Shown in pieces: positions 14,767 through 24,700 of a stretch of DNA of 64,000 nt. The notes beneath the pieces were generated by a model. The model saw only the letters and a list, made by a program, of their open reading frames with translations. It did not search any database and was not told the DNA's origin. Within the stretch, counting starts at the first letter, position 1. Every line of letters begins with the position of its first letter. Origin of the DNA: an uncultured Lachnoclostridium sp. (GTDB taxonomy: Bacteria; Bacillota; Clostridia; Lachnospirales; Lachnospiraceae); contig CALWLW010000005.1 of NCBI GenBank assembly GCA_944381625.1, positions 1 through 64,000 of the forward strand, read 5' to 3'. The translations under genes were made by a program, and so were the position numbers.

Positions 14767-15993
14767 ATGAACAGAAAAAGATGGAAAAAAACCTGCTGCG
14801 CAGTCCTGCTGGGAAGTGTCTTATGGGGAATGGCGGCGGAAGCGTATAATGCCGGAGAGATCCTGGGTCTGGTGGGAGGAACAGACGCGGACGAAGAACT
14901 GGCTTCCCTGGGAACGGCTGTGGTGCTGGTACAGCAGGACGGAGGAGGCGCGGCGTATACAAGCGCCAGCATTTACGCGGAAGGCAACGACTACAGTCTG
15001 ATCACCACGCAGGATGTATATACAGTCCAGGTATCGGCCTCGGCCGAAGGATGGGACTTGCTGGAATGGTCCATTGACGGTATGACGGATGATCCGGCGG
15101 CGCTGTATGTGGCGAGCCCGGTGCAGGGACAGACTGCCGATCTGGTATATATGGATGGAGAACTGAGTACGCAGACTGCGGAGGTGGTAATCCAGGATGT
15201 TTCTTCTTCAAACGGCCTTTTTAACCTGTCTGTAAGCGGTCTGCCAGGATCGGCAGCCGTCTATCCGGCGGTGATCCTGGACGACGGAGGAAACTGCCTG
15301 GGGATTGTCACTGCCCAGGACGCCGTGTGGGCGCCTTATGTGGATGAAAACGCCTTTTATGGCGGAACTGCCGGAGGAGGATCCGGAGGGGCGTCCGGAG
15401 GTAATTCCGGGGGGGATTCCGGGGGCGGAAGCTCTGAACCGGCCGCGCCTTCCCAGCCGTCGGATTCCGGCGGCGGGATACTGGAGGACGCCATGAGCGG
15501 AGCCGTGATCGGCGTGGTGGCAGTCCTGGCGGTGATGCTGATCCGAAAGCTTGGAAAGAAAAAGCAGGGCGTCTCCGGACAGGGAACGTCGGCAGCATCC
15601 CCGGAGCCGTATCAGGAGCCCCGGACTCCGGAGGATTTTCGGCCCACAGAACCGTTGCCGGATGTGCCGCTGGAACCGGAAGTATCCGGCGGATTTCGTC
15701 TGGTGGCAGTGGGCGGCTATATGGATGGACGGATCTATCCCATAGGTGATTATGAGATTACATTTGGAAGAGATCCATCCTCTACCATCCGTTTCCCCGC
15801 GGACGCGAAGGGGGTCAGCAGGGTGCACTGCAAATTGTTCTGGAAAGACGGGACGCTGATGCTCATGGATTGCGGCTCTTCTTACGGTACGTTTATACAG
15901 GGAGGGAAGCTGCAGCCCATGCAGCCGGTGCCTATCAAATATGGGGATATCTTTTTTATAGGAGAGAAAAGAAACTGCTTTAAAATTCAATAG
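14767..15993 (+). CDS. Secreted-domain/TM/FHA protein with a possible degenerate trypsin-like ectodomain
   Basis: A signal peptide (residues 1-26, MNRKRWKKTCCAVLLGSVLW...AEA) leads to a 180-residue extracellular domain, a Gly/Ser linker (about 200-230), a transmembrane helix (about 244-260, AVIGVVAVLAVMLI, then RKLGKKK) and a cytoplasmic FHA domain (about 310-405: ITFGRDPSST, GVSRVHCKLF, CGSSYGTFIQG). The ectodomain ends with GSAAVYPAVILDDGGNCLGIV, which recalls the last strands of trypsin-like domains (GxSGGP...G.VIGI), but no catalytic Ser or His/Asp is evident, so it may be a degenerate fold used for binding. That reading is speculative. T294 lies in a PTEPLP motif shared with the next protein. 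It is 23 bp after the PrsW-FHA gene. 408 residues. Confidence 0.75.
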   Translation: MNRKRWKKTCCAVLLGSVLWGMAAEAYNAGEILGLVGGTDADEELASLGTAVVLVQQDGGGAAYTSASIYAEGNDYSLITTQDVYTVQVSASAEGWDLLEWSIDGMTDDPAALYVASPVQGQTADLVYMDGELSTQTAEVVIQDVSSSNGLFNLSVSGLPGSAAVYPAVILDDGGNCLGIVTAQDAVWAPYVDENAFYGGTAGGGSGGASGGNSGGDSGGGSSEPAAPSQPSDSGGGILEDAMSGAVIGVVAVLAVMLIRKLGKKKQGVSGQGTSAASPEPYQEPRTPEDFRPTEPLPDVPLEPEVSGGFRLVAVGGYMDGRIYPIGDYEITFGRDPSSTIRFPADAKGVSRVHCKLFWKDGTLMLMDCGSSYGTFIQGGKLQPMQPVPIKYGDIFFIGEKRNCFKIQ

Positions 15994-16010
15994 AGTCGGG
16001 AGGTTTAAAA

Positions 16011-16703
16011 ATGGAAGTAAAGAGATGCGAAAAGGGACATTTTTATGATGGGGAGGTGCACAGCACCTGTCCCCAGTGTGCCGCGGAGAAAGCCGCCGCA
16101 CAGGGAGCCGCGCCTGCGTTCGGCGCGGGAGATTATGGTCCTACGGAACCGGTAGATGGACTGGGCGGCGGAATGGCAGGGATGGCCGATTTCGGCGTGA
16201 CGGAGCCCCAGAGCCCGTTTGGGAGAAACGACCCTGGAGAAACGCAGCCGGTGACCGGGGGCAGCGGCTTTACCGGAGGGAATTTTGACATGCCGGGTAT
16301 GCCGCAGGTGGACGATTACGACAGTGTGACGGAGCCTGTGAATGTGGGAGGAGTGGCGGGCTTTTCCCCTGTGGTGGGATGGCTGGTCTGCATTGAAGGT
16401 CCCGCCAGAGGGACGGATTACCGGATCCAGGCAGGATACAACTATATAGGACGGGCGGAGCATATGGATATCTGCGTCCGGGGAGATATGAAAATCGGAC
16501 GGGAAAAGCACGCGCTGATTGCCTATGACCAGGAAGAAAGGGTATTTTTCTTCGGCCCGGCGGACGGAAAGAGCATCGTCCGGCTTAATGGAAAAATGGT
16601 GATGAATCCCCAGGAGATTCATTCCCATGATGTGATCATGGTCGGCTCCACCAAATTGATGTTTGTACCGCTTTGCGGAGAAAGGTTTGACTGGAATGAC
16701 TGA
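16011..16703 (+). CDS. Zinc-ribbon FHA protein with TxP motifs
   Basis: This cytoplasmic protein of 230 residues has an N-terminal zinc-binding motif (C6, H10, C20, C23 in CEKGH...CPQC), a Gly-rich flexible region, and a C-terminal FHA domain (about 124-225: YNYIGRAEHMDI, KIGREKHALI, IVRLNG). The FHA is divergent: the usual SRxH reads GREKH. The linker carries four Thr motifs: PTEP (T45), VTEP (T64), ETQP (T79) and VTEP (T108). In proteins such as GarA and FhaA, Thr residues near an FHA domain are kinase substrates that self-bind; that role is inferred here. GGGAGG precedes the ATG. The stop overlaps the next gene. Confidence 0.85.
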   Translation: MEVKRCEKGHFYDGEVHSTCPQCAAEKAAAQGAAPAFGAGDYGPTEPVDGLGGGMAGMADFGVTEPQSPFGRNDPGETQPVTGGSGFTGGNFDMPGMPQVDDYDSVTEPVNVGGVAGFSPVVGWLVCIEGPARGTDYRIQAGYNYIGRAEHMDICVRGDMKIGREKHALIAYDQEERVFFFGPADGKSIVRLNGKMVMNPQEIHSHDVIMVGSTKLMFVPLCGERFDWND

Positions 16704-17976
16704 TATTGGCCTGAGGATAGCGAATAGAGAGGGCGCAGGTTCTCCGGCAGGCACGGGAGAATTGCCCGGGACGTCGTCGGACGTGACGGGAGAAAACATG
16801 CCTGAGACGCCAGCGAGTGCGCCGGAGGAAAACGCGCCTGAGACATCAACGGACGCGCCGGAGGAAAGCACGCCCGAGACATCAGAGGGTGAGCCGAAGA
16901 AGAGCACACCTGAGACATCAACGGACGGATCGGAAGAGACTGCACCGGAAGAAGAGACAGGCACGCAGGGAGACACCGCGCCGGAGGAAGACGCGGACGC
17001 CCAGAAGGAAGAGACCCCGGAGATTACGGGAGAAGGTACGCTGCAGGATCCTGAAGGAGAAGCGCAGATCCCGGCTCTGTGGGTGGGCGGCGCGGCGCTG
17101 GCAGTGATATTATGTCTGGGCGCGGCAGCCGTTTGTTTCAGACAGTGGAAAAAGCGGAAGGCCGGAGAGGAAGTACCAGAATTTCACACCGAGCGGATGC
17201 CGGGGCAGAGCGGGACCGACGGAGGGCAGCCCATGCAGAGGAAAACGGCAGGTATAGGCAAATTGCATCACATCGGCATGAGAAAGCAGCAGCAGGACAG
17301 TCTGGGGATCACGGAGACGGCGGACGGTCTCTGCGCCGTTGTGGCGGACGGTATGGGTGGTCTGTCTCAGGGAGACAAGGTCAGCCAGAAGATTGTGATG
17401 ACCATGCTTCAGGATGCGTCGCGGCTGCCCCGCGCTCTTGGACCGGGCAGCCTGTTCGAGATGGTGGCCCATGCGAATGAAGAGGTAAACCGTATGCTGG
17501 GAGTGGAGAACCAGTATAAAAGCGGTTCCACCCTGATCTCCGTACTGGTGCGTCCGGAGGGATTTGAATGGGTGAGCGTGGGCGACAGCCGGATTTATCT
17601 CTACCGGAATGAAAAGCTCATCCAGCTGAACCGGGAGCACACCTATGAGGCGGAGCTGTTGGAGCAGGCTGTCAACGGAGAGATTTCTTTTGCCGAGGCG
17701 CAGAAGGATCCAAGGAAAAAGGGCCTGACCAGTTTTATCGGTATGGGAAAACTGAAATATATAGATGGAAGCCGCCGGCCAGTGGCTGCGCAGGCGGGCG
17801 ACCGGCTGCTGCTCATGAGTGACGGCGTGTTTAATACGTTGTCCGAACAGGAGATGTGCGAGATACTGAAAAATTCCGGCAGCCCGGAAGAAGCGGCTCA
17901 GTTGTTTGAACAGAGGATTTTGGCATATCAGAGGCCGAAACAGGATAATTTCACAGCGGTGATCCTGGAGCTTTGA
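16696..17976 (+). CDS. Membrane-anchored PP2C Ser/Thr phosphatase with repeat-rich ectodomain
   Basis: I start at the ATG at 16696, which overlaps the upstream gene by 8 bp. Residues 1-125 are Thr/Pro/Glu/Ser-rich with about five 12-residue repeats of the type PETSTDAPEEST (16798-16990). A hydrophobic helix follows (about 126-148, ALWVGGAALAVILCLGAAAV), then RQWKKRKAG, which places the repeats outside and the catalytic part inside. Residues about 185-425 are a complete PP2C: QQQDSLG, VADGMGGLSQGD, SGSTLISVL, VGDSRIYLY, LLMSDGVFNTLSEQE and QDNFTAVIL, with the metal-binding Asp residues present. It should dephosphorylate the kinase substrates of this operon. 426 residues. Confidence 0.9.
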   Translation: MTDIGLRIANREGAGSPAGTGELPGTSSDVTGENMPETPASAPEENAPETSTDAPEESTPETSEGEPKKSTPETSTDGSEETAPEEETGTQGDTAPEEDADAQKEETPEITGEGTLQDPEGEAQIPALWVGGAALAVILCLGAAAVCFRQWKKRKAGEEVPEFHTERMPGQSGTDGGQPMQRKTAGIGKLHHIGMRKQQQDSLGITETADGLCAVVADGMGGLSQGDKVSQKIVMTMLQDASRLPRALGPGSLFEMVAHANEEVNRMLGVENQYKSGSTLISVLVRPEGFEWVSVGDSRIYLYRNEKLIQLNREHTYEAELLEQAVNGEISFAEAQKDPRKKGLTSFIGMGKLKYIDGSRRPVAAQAGDRLLLMSDGVFNTLSEQEMCEILKNSGSPEEAAQLFEQRILAYQRPKQDNFTAVILEL

Positions 17977-17999
17977 TACGGGAAAGGATGGGGCGGAGT

Positions 18000-19334
18000 A
18001 TGGATTTAAAATCGCTCTGTATAAACTGTATGCTGGAGCAGGTGGTAAACGGAGCCTGCCCTGGCTGCGGGAAAAAAGAAGGCTTTGAGACAGGCCGGAA
18101 TACGTCCGCCCTCCCGTCCCGCACGCTGCTGTGCGGGCAGTATTATATCGGAAAGGTACTGGGAAACGGCGGTTTCGGAATTACATATCTGGCATATGAC
18201 TGTAAAAGGAACCGCCGTGTGGCGGTCAAAGAATTGTTTCCGTGCAAGGATGTGGAGCGGGAGCAGAGCGGCACAGCCATCCATATCGTAAAAGGGCAGG
18301 AATCCTATTTCCAGCATGTGAAAAAGCGCTTCCTGGAGGAAGCGGAGATCTTGTACCGTTTCCAGCAGATGCCCTCCATTGTGAACGTGTTTCATTACTT
18401 TGAAGAGAACAATACGGCGTATTATGTGATGGAATATCTGGAAGGTACAGATTTGAAGCACGAACTGCGCAGAACCGGGAAGATGGACTGGAATCGTATG
18501 GCCACGCATCTGAAACCGATTCTGAATGCGCTCTATACGCTGCACTGCCAGAATTTTATCCACAGAGACATCAGCCCTGACAATATTTTCCTGACCAGGG
18601 ACGGCCGCACGATGCTGATCGATTTTGGTTCGGTGAGGTCTTACACGGACGGACAGGGCTTTACCACGTTCCTGAAGGAATGCTTTGCGCCGTATGAACA
18701 GTATCGGGAAAACGGCAGGCAGGGTCCCTGGACGGATATTTATGCATTGAGTGTGACGCTGTATTATGCGCTGGCAGGAGTGCTGCCCCAGAAAGCTCCG
18801 GACCGGCTGCTGCAGGATAAGACGAAAGAGCTCAGGTATCTGCGTCCGGAACTTCCCGGACACGTATCCCAGGCCGTGGCGGAAGGGATGAGCGTGCTTC
18901 CGGAGAACCGTCCCCAGAATATCCCGGAATTTGCCGGGAAACTGTTCCCCGGAGAACAGGTGACAGGGAGACAGGCACAGGGGCGTGTCGTACGGCAGAG
19001 GGAAGAATACGGGAGATCTCAGCAGCCGGTTCCCCGGATGCTGATATGCGTCAAGGGCTATTACCGGGGAAAAAGCTGGAACCTGCGCCCCGGAGCGGCT
19101 CTGACCTTTGGGAGAGATCCCAGGTGCGCGGCGCCGTATCCTCTGGAAATGCCGGGGATCAGCAGGCACCAGTGCTCGGTTATGCTGGACAGAATGGGAC
19201 GGCTGTACGTCCGGGACGACGGTTCCACCTATGGAACGTATCTTAATGGAAGGAAATTGCAGGCATCAGCCTGGTATATTCTGACTCCGGGCAGTTCTCT
19301 GAGCTTTGCCCAGGAGATGTTTCAGGCGCGTTAG
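18000..19334 (+). CDS. Zinc-ribbon Ser/Thr protein kinase with C-terminal FHA domain
   Basis: Start at the ATG at 18000 (MDLKSLCINCML) after a GCGGAG site. Order: zinc ribbon (CINC...CPGC, residues 7-26); kinase domain (about 42-300) with GNGGFGITYLAYD, VAVKELF, EEAEILYRF, VMEYLEG, HRDISPDNIFL, MLIDFGSVR and FAPYEQY; FHA (about 345-440) with LTFGRDPRC, GISRHQCSV and DDGSTYGTYLNG. No transmembrane helix is visible, so it is cytosolic. The catalytic loop has Ser where most Ser/Thr kinases have Lys (HRDLKPxN); the catalytic Asp and Asn remain. Kinase and FHA in one chain implies self-recognition or recruitment of phosphorylated partners. 444 residues. Confidence 0.92.
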   Translation: MDLKSLCINCMLEQVVNGACPGCGKKEGFETGRNTSALPSRTLLCGQYYIGKVLGNGGFGITYLAYDCKRNRRVAVKELFPCKDVEREQSGTAIHIVKGQESYFQHVKKRFLEEAEILYRFQQMPSIVNVFHYFEENNTAYYVMEYLEGTDLKHELRRTGKMDWNRMATHLKPILNALYTLHCQNFIHRDISPDNIFLTRDGRTMLIDFGSVRSYTDGQGFTTFLKECFAPYEQYRENGRQGPWTDIYALSVTLYYALAGVLPQKAPDRLLQDKTKELRYLRPELPGHVSQAVAEGMSVLPENRPQNIPEFAGKLFPGEQVTGRQAQGRVVRQREEYGRSQQPVPRMLICVKGYYRGKSWNLRPGAALTFGRDPRCAAPYPLEMPGISRHQCSVMLDRMGRLYVRDDGSTYGTYLNGRKLQASAWYILTPGSSLSFAQEMFQAR

Positions 19335-19348
19335 GAGGAGGTCAGGAG

Positions 19349-20071
19349 ATGTTGGGAGAAGATGCTTACGCATATACAAGCTGCGGAGGAAGAAGGGAGA
19401 ACCAGGACAGCTACAGACTTGTGCGGTCAGGAGAGAATCTCTGTGCGGCGCTGGCTGACGGGCTGGGAGGGCACAGTGGCGGAAAGCAGGCGGCCGTTAT
19501 CGCGGTAAGCAGGCTTTCAGAATGCGGCGCACAGGGAAACATGCCGGGGCAGGATGAAATTATAAGCTGTTTTGAAAAAGCCAACCGCGAGATCCTGGAT
19601 ACCCGCGGAGGAAGCAGCCGCATGAAAACGACGGCAGTGTACCTGTGCATCCATGGAGAAGCTGCGGTATGGGCTCATATCGGGGATTCCCGACTGTACC
19701 ATTTTCGGGACGGAATCCTGTGCGACTGGACGCTGGACCACAGCGTATCTCAGCTGGCGGTGGTGCTGGGCGAGATCCGAAGGGACCAGATTCCAGGACA
19801 TTGTGAAAGGAGCCGGCTCCTGCGGGTGTTGGGAGATGAGGATATGTGTCCGGAGATCCATCCTCCCATTGTACTGGAAAAGGGGAGACATGCGTTCCTG
19901 CTGTGTACGGACGGATTCTGGGAGTCTGTGACAGAGGAGGAAATGGCGCTGGATCTGTATAAATCGGGAACCGCGGAAGAATGGATCTGTTCCCTGCGGC
20001 AGCGCCTTCTGCGCAGAATGGAGGAAAAACACGACAATCATACGGCGATCGGCATATTCGCTGTACGATAG
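19349..20071 (+). CDS. Soluble PP2C Ser/Thr phosphatase
   Basis: The 240-residue cytoplasmic PP2C shows GGRRENQDSYRL, LADGLGGHSGGKQ, AHIGDSRLYHF, DHSVSQL, LLCTDGFWESVTEEEM and DNHTAIGIF, which together carry the conserved metal-binding Asp residues. It has no membrane segment or extra domain. It is the second phosphatase of the operon, 14 bp after the kinase-FHA gene, with GGAGGTCAGGAG as ribosome binding site. Related PrpC-type phosphatases reverse PrkC-type kinases. Here it is likely the cytosolic counterpart of the membrane-anchored PP2C. Confidence 0.93.
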   Translation: MLGEDAYAYTSCGGRRENQDSYRLVRSGENLCAALADGLGGHSGGKQAAVIAVSRLSECGAQGNMPGQDEIISCFEKANREILDTRGGSSRMKTTAVYLCIHGEAAVWAHIGDSRLYHFRDGILCDWTLDHSVSQLAVVLGEIRRDQIPGHCERSRLLRVLGDEDMCPEIHPPIVLEKGRHAFLLCTDGFWESVTEEEMALDLYKSGTAEEWICSLRQRLLRRMEEKHDNHTAIGIFAVR

Positions 20072-20083
20072 GAGGAGGAGTTT

Positions 20084-21709
20084 ATGAAAAAGACGTGGTT
20101 GGCCGCAGGAGGCATACTGCTGGCGGCGGTTCTTTCCTGGCCGGCAGGGGCTGTGCACGGGGCCGGAAGCGGAAGATTCCTGGAAGGATACGCGGTGGAA
20201 GGCGCGGAATTAAAATTATTCTGCTCCGGTCTGCAGGATGGGGCGGAGGGAGAATCCTACCGGGTATCCCTGAGCGGGCAGGAGCTTCCCGTAACGGGCC
20301 GGGAACGGTTTGAAGACGCCTGGGAGCCGGTGACCTATTTCTGCCTGACCGACGTGTCGGGTTCCATGGGCGATGTTCAGATGGAACAGATCAGAGAAAT
20401 CCTTGCGGAGCTGGGAAACGGGCTGCAGGAGGGCGACAACCTGATCATCGGCACCATGGGGAATCAGGTGGAGACGGGAGATTTCCTGACGGAGCCGGAA
20501 GCGGTCAGAGAGGCTGCTTCCGAACTGGAGGCGGGAAGGGAAGATACGAACCTGTACGCGGGAATCGTGGAGAGTATCCGCACCATGCAGGCTTCTTCGG
20601 AGGTAAACCGGAGGAAATGCCTGATCATCCTTTCTGATGGTCAGGACGACCAGCAGAGCGGGATCACCAGGGAGGAGGCCAGCGCGGCCGTGGAATCCGG
20701 CAGAATACCGGTCTACACGGTGGCGGTGACAAAAGAAGTTCCGGACGATGAGGCCCTGTCTTATGCCAAGCTGCTGGGCAGCTTTGCCAGGAGCTCTGTG
20801 GGAGGGGCGCATTATACTCCGGCTCTGGACGGGCAGACCGGCCTCTGGGTGGCCCAGGACATTTCTGACAGGATGGGCGGCGGCGTGGCGTTGACTGCCG
20901 ACATATCGGGAGTGGAGGCAGAGAGGGATCTTGTGCTGCTGAGAGTTTCCTGCACGGCGGAAGGAGGAAGCTCTTATGAGGACTCCATGGAAATCTACGC
21001 GGAGGAGCTGATTCAGGAGACTGCGGATGAGGAGACTGGCGAGGCGGCCGGAGAGGCAGGGGAAACCGGGGAGATTGAAGGAACCGGGGGCGGGCAGCAG
21101 GCCGATATACCGGAAGAAGCCGAAGACAGCGGGACGCCTGTCGGAGTGCTCGCGGCTGCAGGGGCTGTGCTGCTGGCCGCCGTGATTGGTGTTTTTGCCG
21201 TTGTATGGAGAAAAAAGAAGCAGAAAGCAGCCAACCAGTCTGATCAGGAGGCAGATCCGCAAACGGATGGCCCGGAAACGGCCAGGCCTGGAGAGGAGAC
21301 CGGAGTTTCTGCAGGGGAACCTGTGCAGGAGGAAATGTCTTATTCAAGAACGGAGAACTGCGAGCTCCGCCTGTATGCGGTGGGATACGGCGGCGTGGTA
21401 CGGAGCTTCCTCCTGGAAAAAGGCAGGGAGGTCACCATCGGAAGAAATGAGAAAGCGGATCTGGTGCTGGATCAGGAGGACAGAAAACTGTCAGGCGTAC
21501 AGTGCAGCCTGAAGTGGGAAAACGGAAAATTATATGTACAGGACAAAGGCTCTTTAAACGGGACTTTTGTGAACGGCATTCCCATCCAGGCCATGGGCAG
21601 GGTGGCCGTACACGACGGGGAGACAATCCGCATGGGAAGCTATGAATATCGGATTGAGCTGGAGGCGCGTCCGAACGGGACGGAAGAAACGGCGGATAAC
21701 AGGATTTGA
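20084..21709 (+). CDS. Secreted vWA domain / TM / cytoplasmic FHA protein
   Basis: A signal peptide (residues about 1-26, MKKTWLAAGGILLAAVLSWPA) precedes an extracellular von Willebrand A domain (about 84-270) with a complete MIDAS start, DVSGSMG (DxSxS), and CLIILSDGQDDQ. An acidic linker, a transmembrane helix (about 351-373, GVLAAAGAVLLAAVIGVFAVV) and RKKKQK follow. A cytoplasmic FHA domain (about 435-520) has VTIGRNEKADLVL, KLSGVQCSL and DKGSLNGTFVNG; its SRxH motif reads SGVQC. The layout couples metal-dependent adhesion outside to phospho-peptide recognition inside. It is 12 bp after the PP2C gene, and AGGAGGAGTTT is the ribosome binding site. 541 residues. Confidence 0.9.
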   Translation: MKKTWLAAGGILLAAVLSWPAGAVHGAGSGRFLEGYAVEGAELKLFCSGLQDGAEGESYRVSLSGQELPVTGRERFEDAWEPVTYFCLTDVSGSMGDVQMEQIREILAELGNGLQEGDNLIIGTMGNQVETGDFLTEPEAVREAASELEAGREDTNLYAGIVESIRTMQASSEVNRRKCLIILSDGQDDQQSGITREEASAAVESGRIPVYTVAVTKEVPDDEALSYAKLLGSFARSSVGGAHYTPALDGQTGLWVAQDISDRMGGGVALTADISGVEAERDLVLLRVSCTAEGGSSYEDSMEIYAEELIQETADEETGEAAGEAGETGEIEGTGGGQQADIPEEAEDSGTPVGVLAAAGAVLLAAVIGVFAVVWRKKKQKAANQSDQEADPQTDGPETARPGEETGVSAGEPVQEEMSYSRTENCELRLYAVGYGGVVRSFLLEKGREVTIGRNEKADLVLDQEDRKLSGVQCSLKWENGKLYVQDKGSLNGTFVNGIPIQAMGRVAVHDGETIRMGSYEYRIELEARPNGTEETADNRI

Positions 21710-21718
21710 GGTGAGAAG

Positions 21719-24700
21719 ATGGAAGTTAAAAGATGTGCCAACTGCATGGCGGAGGTGGAAGGGCCGGTCTGCGGCCAGTGCGGGTTTAATATGGAAGCGA
21801 ATACCCAGCCTCTGCACTGCCTGAAATGGGATACGATCCTCAGAGGGCGTTACTGGGTGGGCCGTATGCTGGGTCAGGGAGGCTTCGGCATTACTTATGT
21901 GGGACTGGATATGGTTCTGAACCTGAAAGTGGCGATTAAAGAGTATTATCCCATGGGTCAGGTTTCCAGGAACGGCAGTATATCCGGCGGTCTGCGCTGG
22001 AATACGTCCCAGGCAGAGAACGGTCAGTGGGAGGCCGGATGCGAGAGCTTTCTGAAGGAAGCGCGGAAGATGGCGAAGCTGAACGATATTCCGGAGATTG
22101 TCCGGGTGAGGGATACTTTTTACGAAAATCAGACCGCCTATATTGTGATGGACTACGTGGACGGGGTCACGCTGAAAAAGTGGGTGCTGGAGCATGGCAC
22201 CATGAGTCTGGATGAATGTATTTCCATGCTGGAGCCGTTGATGAAAGGGCTGGACAAGGTTCACCGGATGGGGCTGATCCACAGGGACATCAGTCCGGAC
22301 AATATTATGATACGGCCTGACGGAAGTGCCTGCCTTCTGGATCTGGGGGCGGCCAAGGACCTTACCGTCAGCCGGGACGGGACATCCCAGCTGGTAACAA
22401 AAAAAGGGTTCAGTCCCATGGAACAGTATGCAGAATCCGGCAGGCTTGGCTCCTGGACGGATGTCTACGCGCTCTGCGCTACGATCTATTACTGTGTTGT
22501 CGGCAGGGTAGTTCCGCTGGCGCCTGACCGGGTGATCCAGGACAGTCTGTCTTTTCCGGAGGGTATGAGACATCCTCTGTCCAAAGAACAGGAAAAGGCC
22601 CTGCGAAAGGGGCTGGCGGTAAAGCCGGAGGATCGGACACAGACGGTGGAGGAACTGCTGAAGGAGCTGAAGGATGCAGGAGGGAATGCCCCGGAGCCGG
22701 TTCCCGGGCCAATTCCGGATGACCCGGTAACAAAAAAGAAAAAATGGATTCCTGCGGTTGCCCTGACTGTTGTGGCGGCAGCGGCGGTTTTGGTGATCTG
22801 CGGAATAGCGGCGGCGGATCCGTTCAGGGAGACGGTGGAGGCGCTGGGAAATTCCAATTCCAATATGCTCAACGACGGCGGTTACGCGGCTGTGGGAGAC
22901 GAGTATGAATATATGCTGGATCACGATCAGAATCTGTATGTGTGCGCGTATGACGAAGAGGAGCATGTATTCTACATAGACCAGGGCGTCATTGCGGCAG
23001 AGAACGCCGCATATATCAATCAGGGACAGGATGCGGTCTATTTTGTCCGGACTCCGGAAGAGGAGGGAAACTATCAGATATGCAGGATGGATCCTGACGG
23101 CAGTAATGTGGAGATCCTGCTGGAGGGGGAAATCTGTCAGTTTTTACAGTATGCACGGCTGACAAACGGAAAAGAGTACCTGTATTTCCTGCGTATGGAC
23201 GGTGAAGACAGCACCAGGATTTCCCGTTATGACCTGGAGAGCGGAGAGGTTCAGGATGTGGTCAGCGGAGTGATCTGGTGGTTTAATCTCTATGAAGATG
23301 CGATTTATTATACGGATATCAGGGAAGACGAGGCAGTGCTTGCCAAAAGCCGGCTGGACGGCAGGAGGGAGCAGATCCTGGTTCAGGGTGAATTTTACGA
23401 TGCGGGCTTTGTGGAAGACGGGAATATGTACATGTATTCCTCAAACGAGAAAGCGCTGCTGCAGCTGAGCCTGGAAGGAGAGAAGCTGGATGGTATTTAC
23501 GGCGCCAGCATGAACGCGGATTATTATACCTTCGCTTACGGAGACGGCTGGATCTATTATGTGAATGACGGGGACAGGTCCATCCACAGGATCAGATCCA
23601 ACGGAACGGGGGACGAGCTGGTGGCAGAGGATCATTATGCCATCTCCATCTGTTATGAGGACGAGTGGATCTGGTTTTATGAGGGGATGGAAGTGGACGG
23701 AGAAATGGACGTGACCCGCGCGTACCTGGCCTACCGGGACGGCAGCAATCTGATGACTGTGGGAGAGGCCACCCTGCGGCAGACAGAGGAAGGGCTTCAG
23801 TACCGGCTGGAGGGCGGCAGCGCGATTATCTGCGGGTACGTAGGAGAGGGCCAGGATGTGGCGATCCCGTATACCATTGACGGATATCCGGTATCAGACA
23901 TTGAGGACAACCTGCCGGCGGATAAAAATTATTTTCTCAACGCCGCGGAGGAGGACCTGCTGTATGAACTGAATGAAGAAGAGGACGGCATTATCATCAC
24001 CGGTTATACAGGAACGCTGACCAGTTTCGCCGTTCCGTCCCAGGTGGAAGGGCTTCCTGTGGTCCGGATCGGGGATCATGCGTTTTATGAGACCGAGATT
24101 GAGGAGGTTGTGCTGCCCCGCACGGTGAAGAGCATTGGGGAATATGCCTTTGGCTTCTGCAGGGATTTGACGTACCTGGGACTGCCGGAAGGCCTGGAGG
24201 TGATTGAAGCATACGGTGTGGAGTGTTGTTATTCGCTGGATATGGTTCAGCTTCCTGAGAGCCTGCATACGTTGGAGGATCAGGCGTTCTGGGGATCGGG
24301 ACAGACACAGATGCATATCCCGGCGGGTCTTCTGGAGATTGGAGAAGGCGCTTTTGGATATGGCGGAGGCTCTTTTGAGGAGATCACGGTCAGCGAGGAC
24401 AACCCCAATTATAAAGCTGTGGACGGAGTTTTGTTTACGGCGGACGGCACGGTTCTGCTTTGCTATCCCCAGGGCAGGGAAGGTGCGTATACCGTTCCCG
24501 ACGGCGTGAAAGAGATCGGAACGCTGGCGTTTGCCCGGAACACCGACGTGACGGCTGTGACGCTGGCAGATACGGTGGAGTCCATCAGCGACAGGGCGTT
24601 CCTGGGATGTGAGAGCCTGGAAAGCATGGAGATTCCGGACAGCGTCTGGTACATCGCAAATTCTGCCTTTGCAGACTGTGATGCGCTTGAATATCTGATT

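Noticed and set aside
15360..15480. Gly-rich tandem repeat as a CRISPR or VNTR
   Set aside because: It is a coding Gly/Ser linker with GGA/TCC codons, without regular repeat-spacer units. No CRISPR array is seen in the window.
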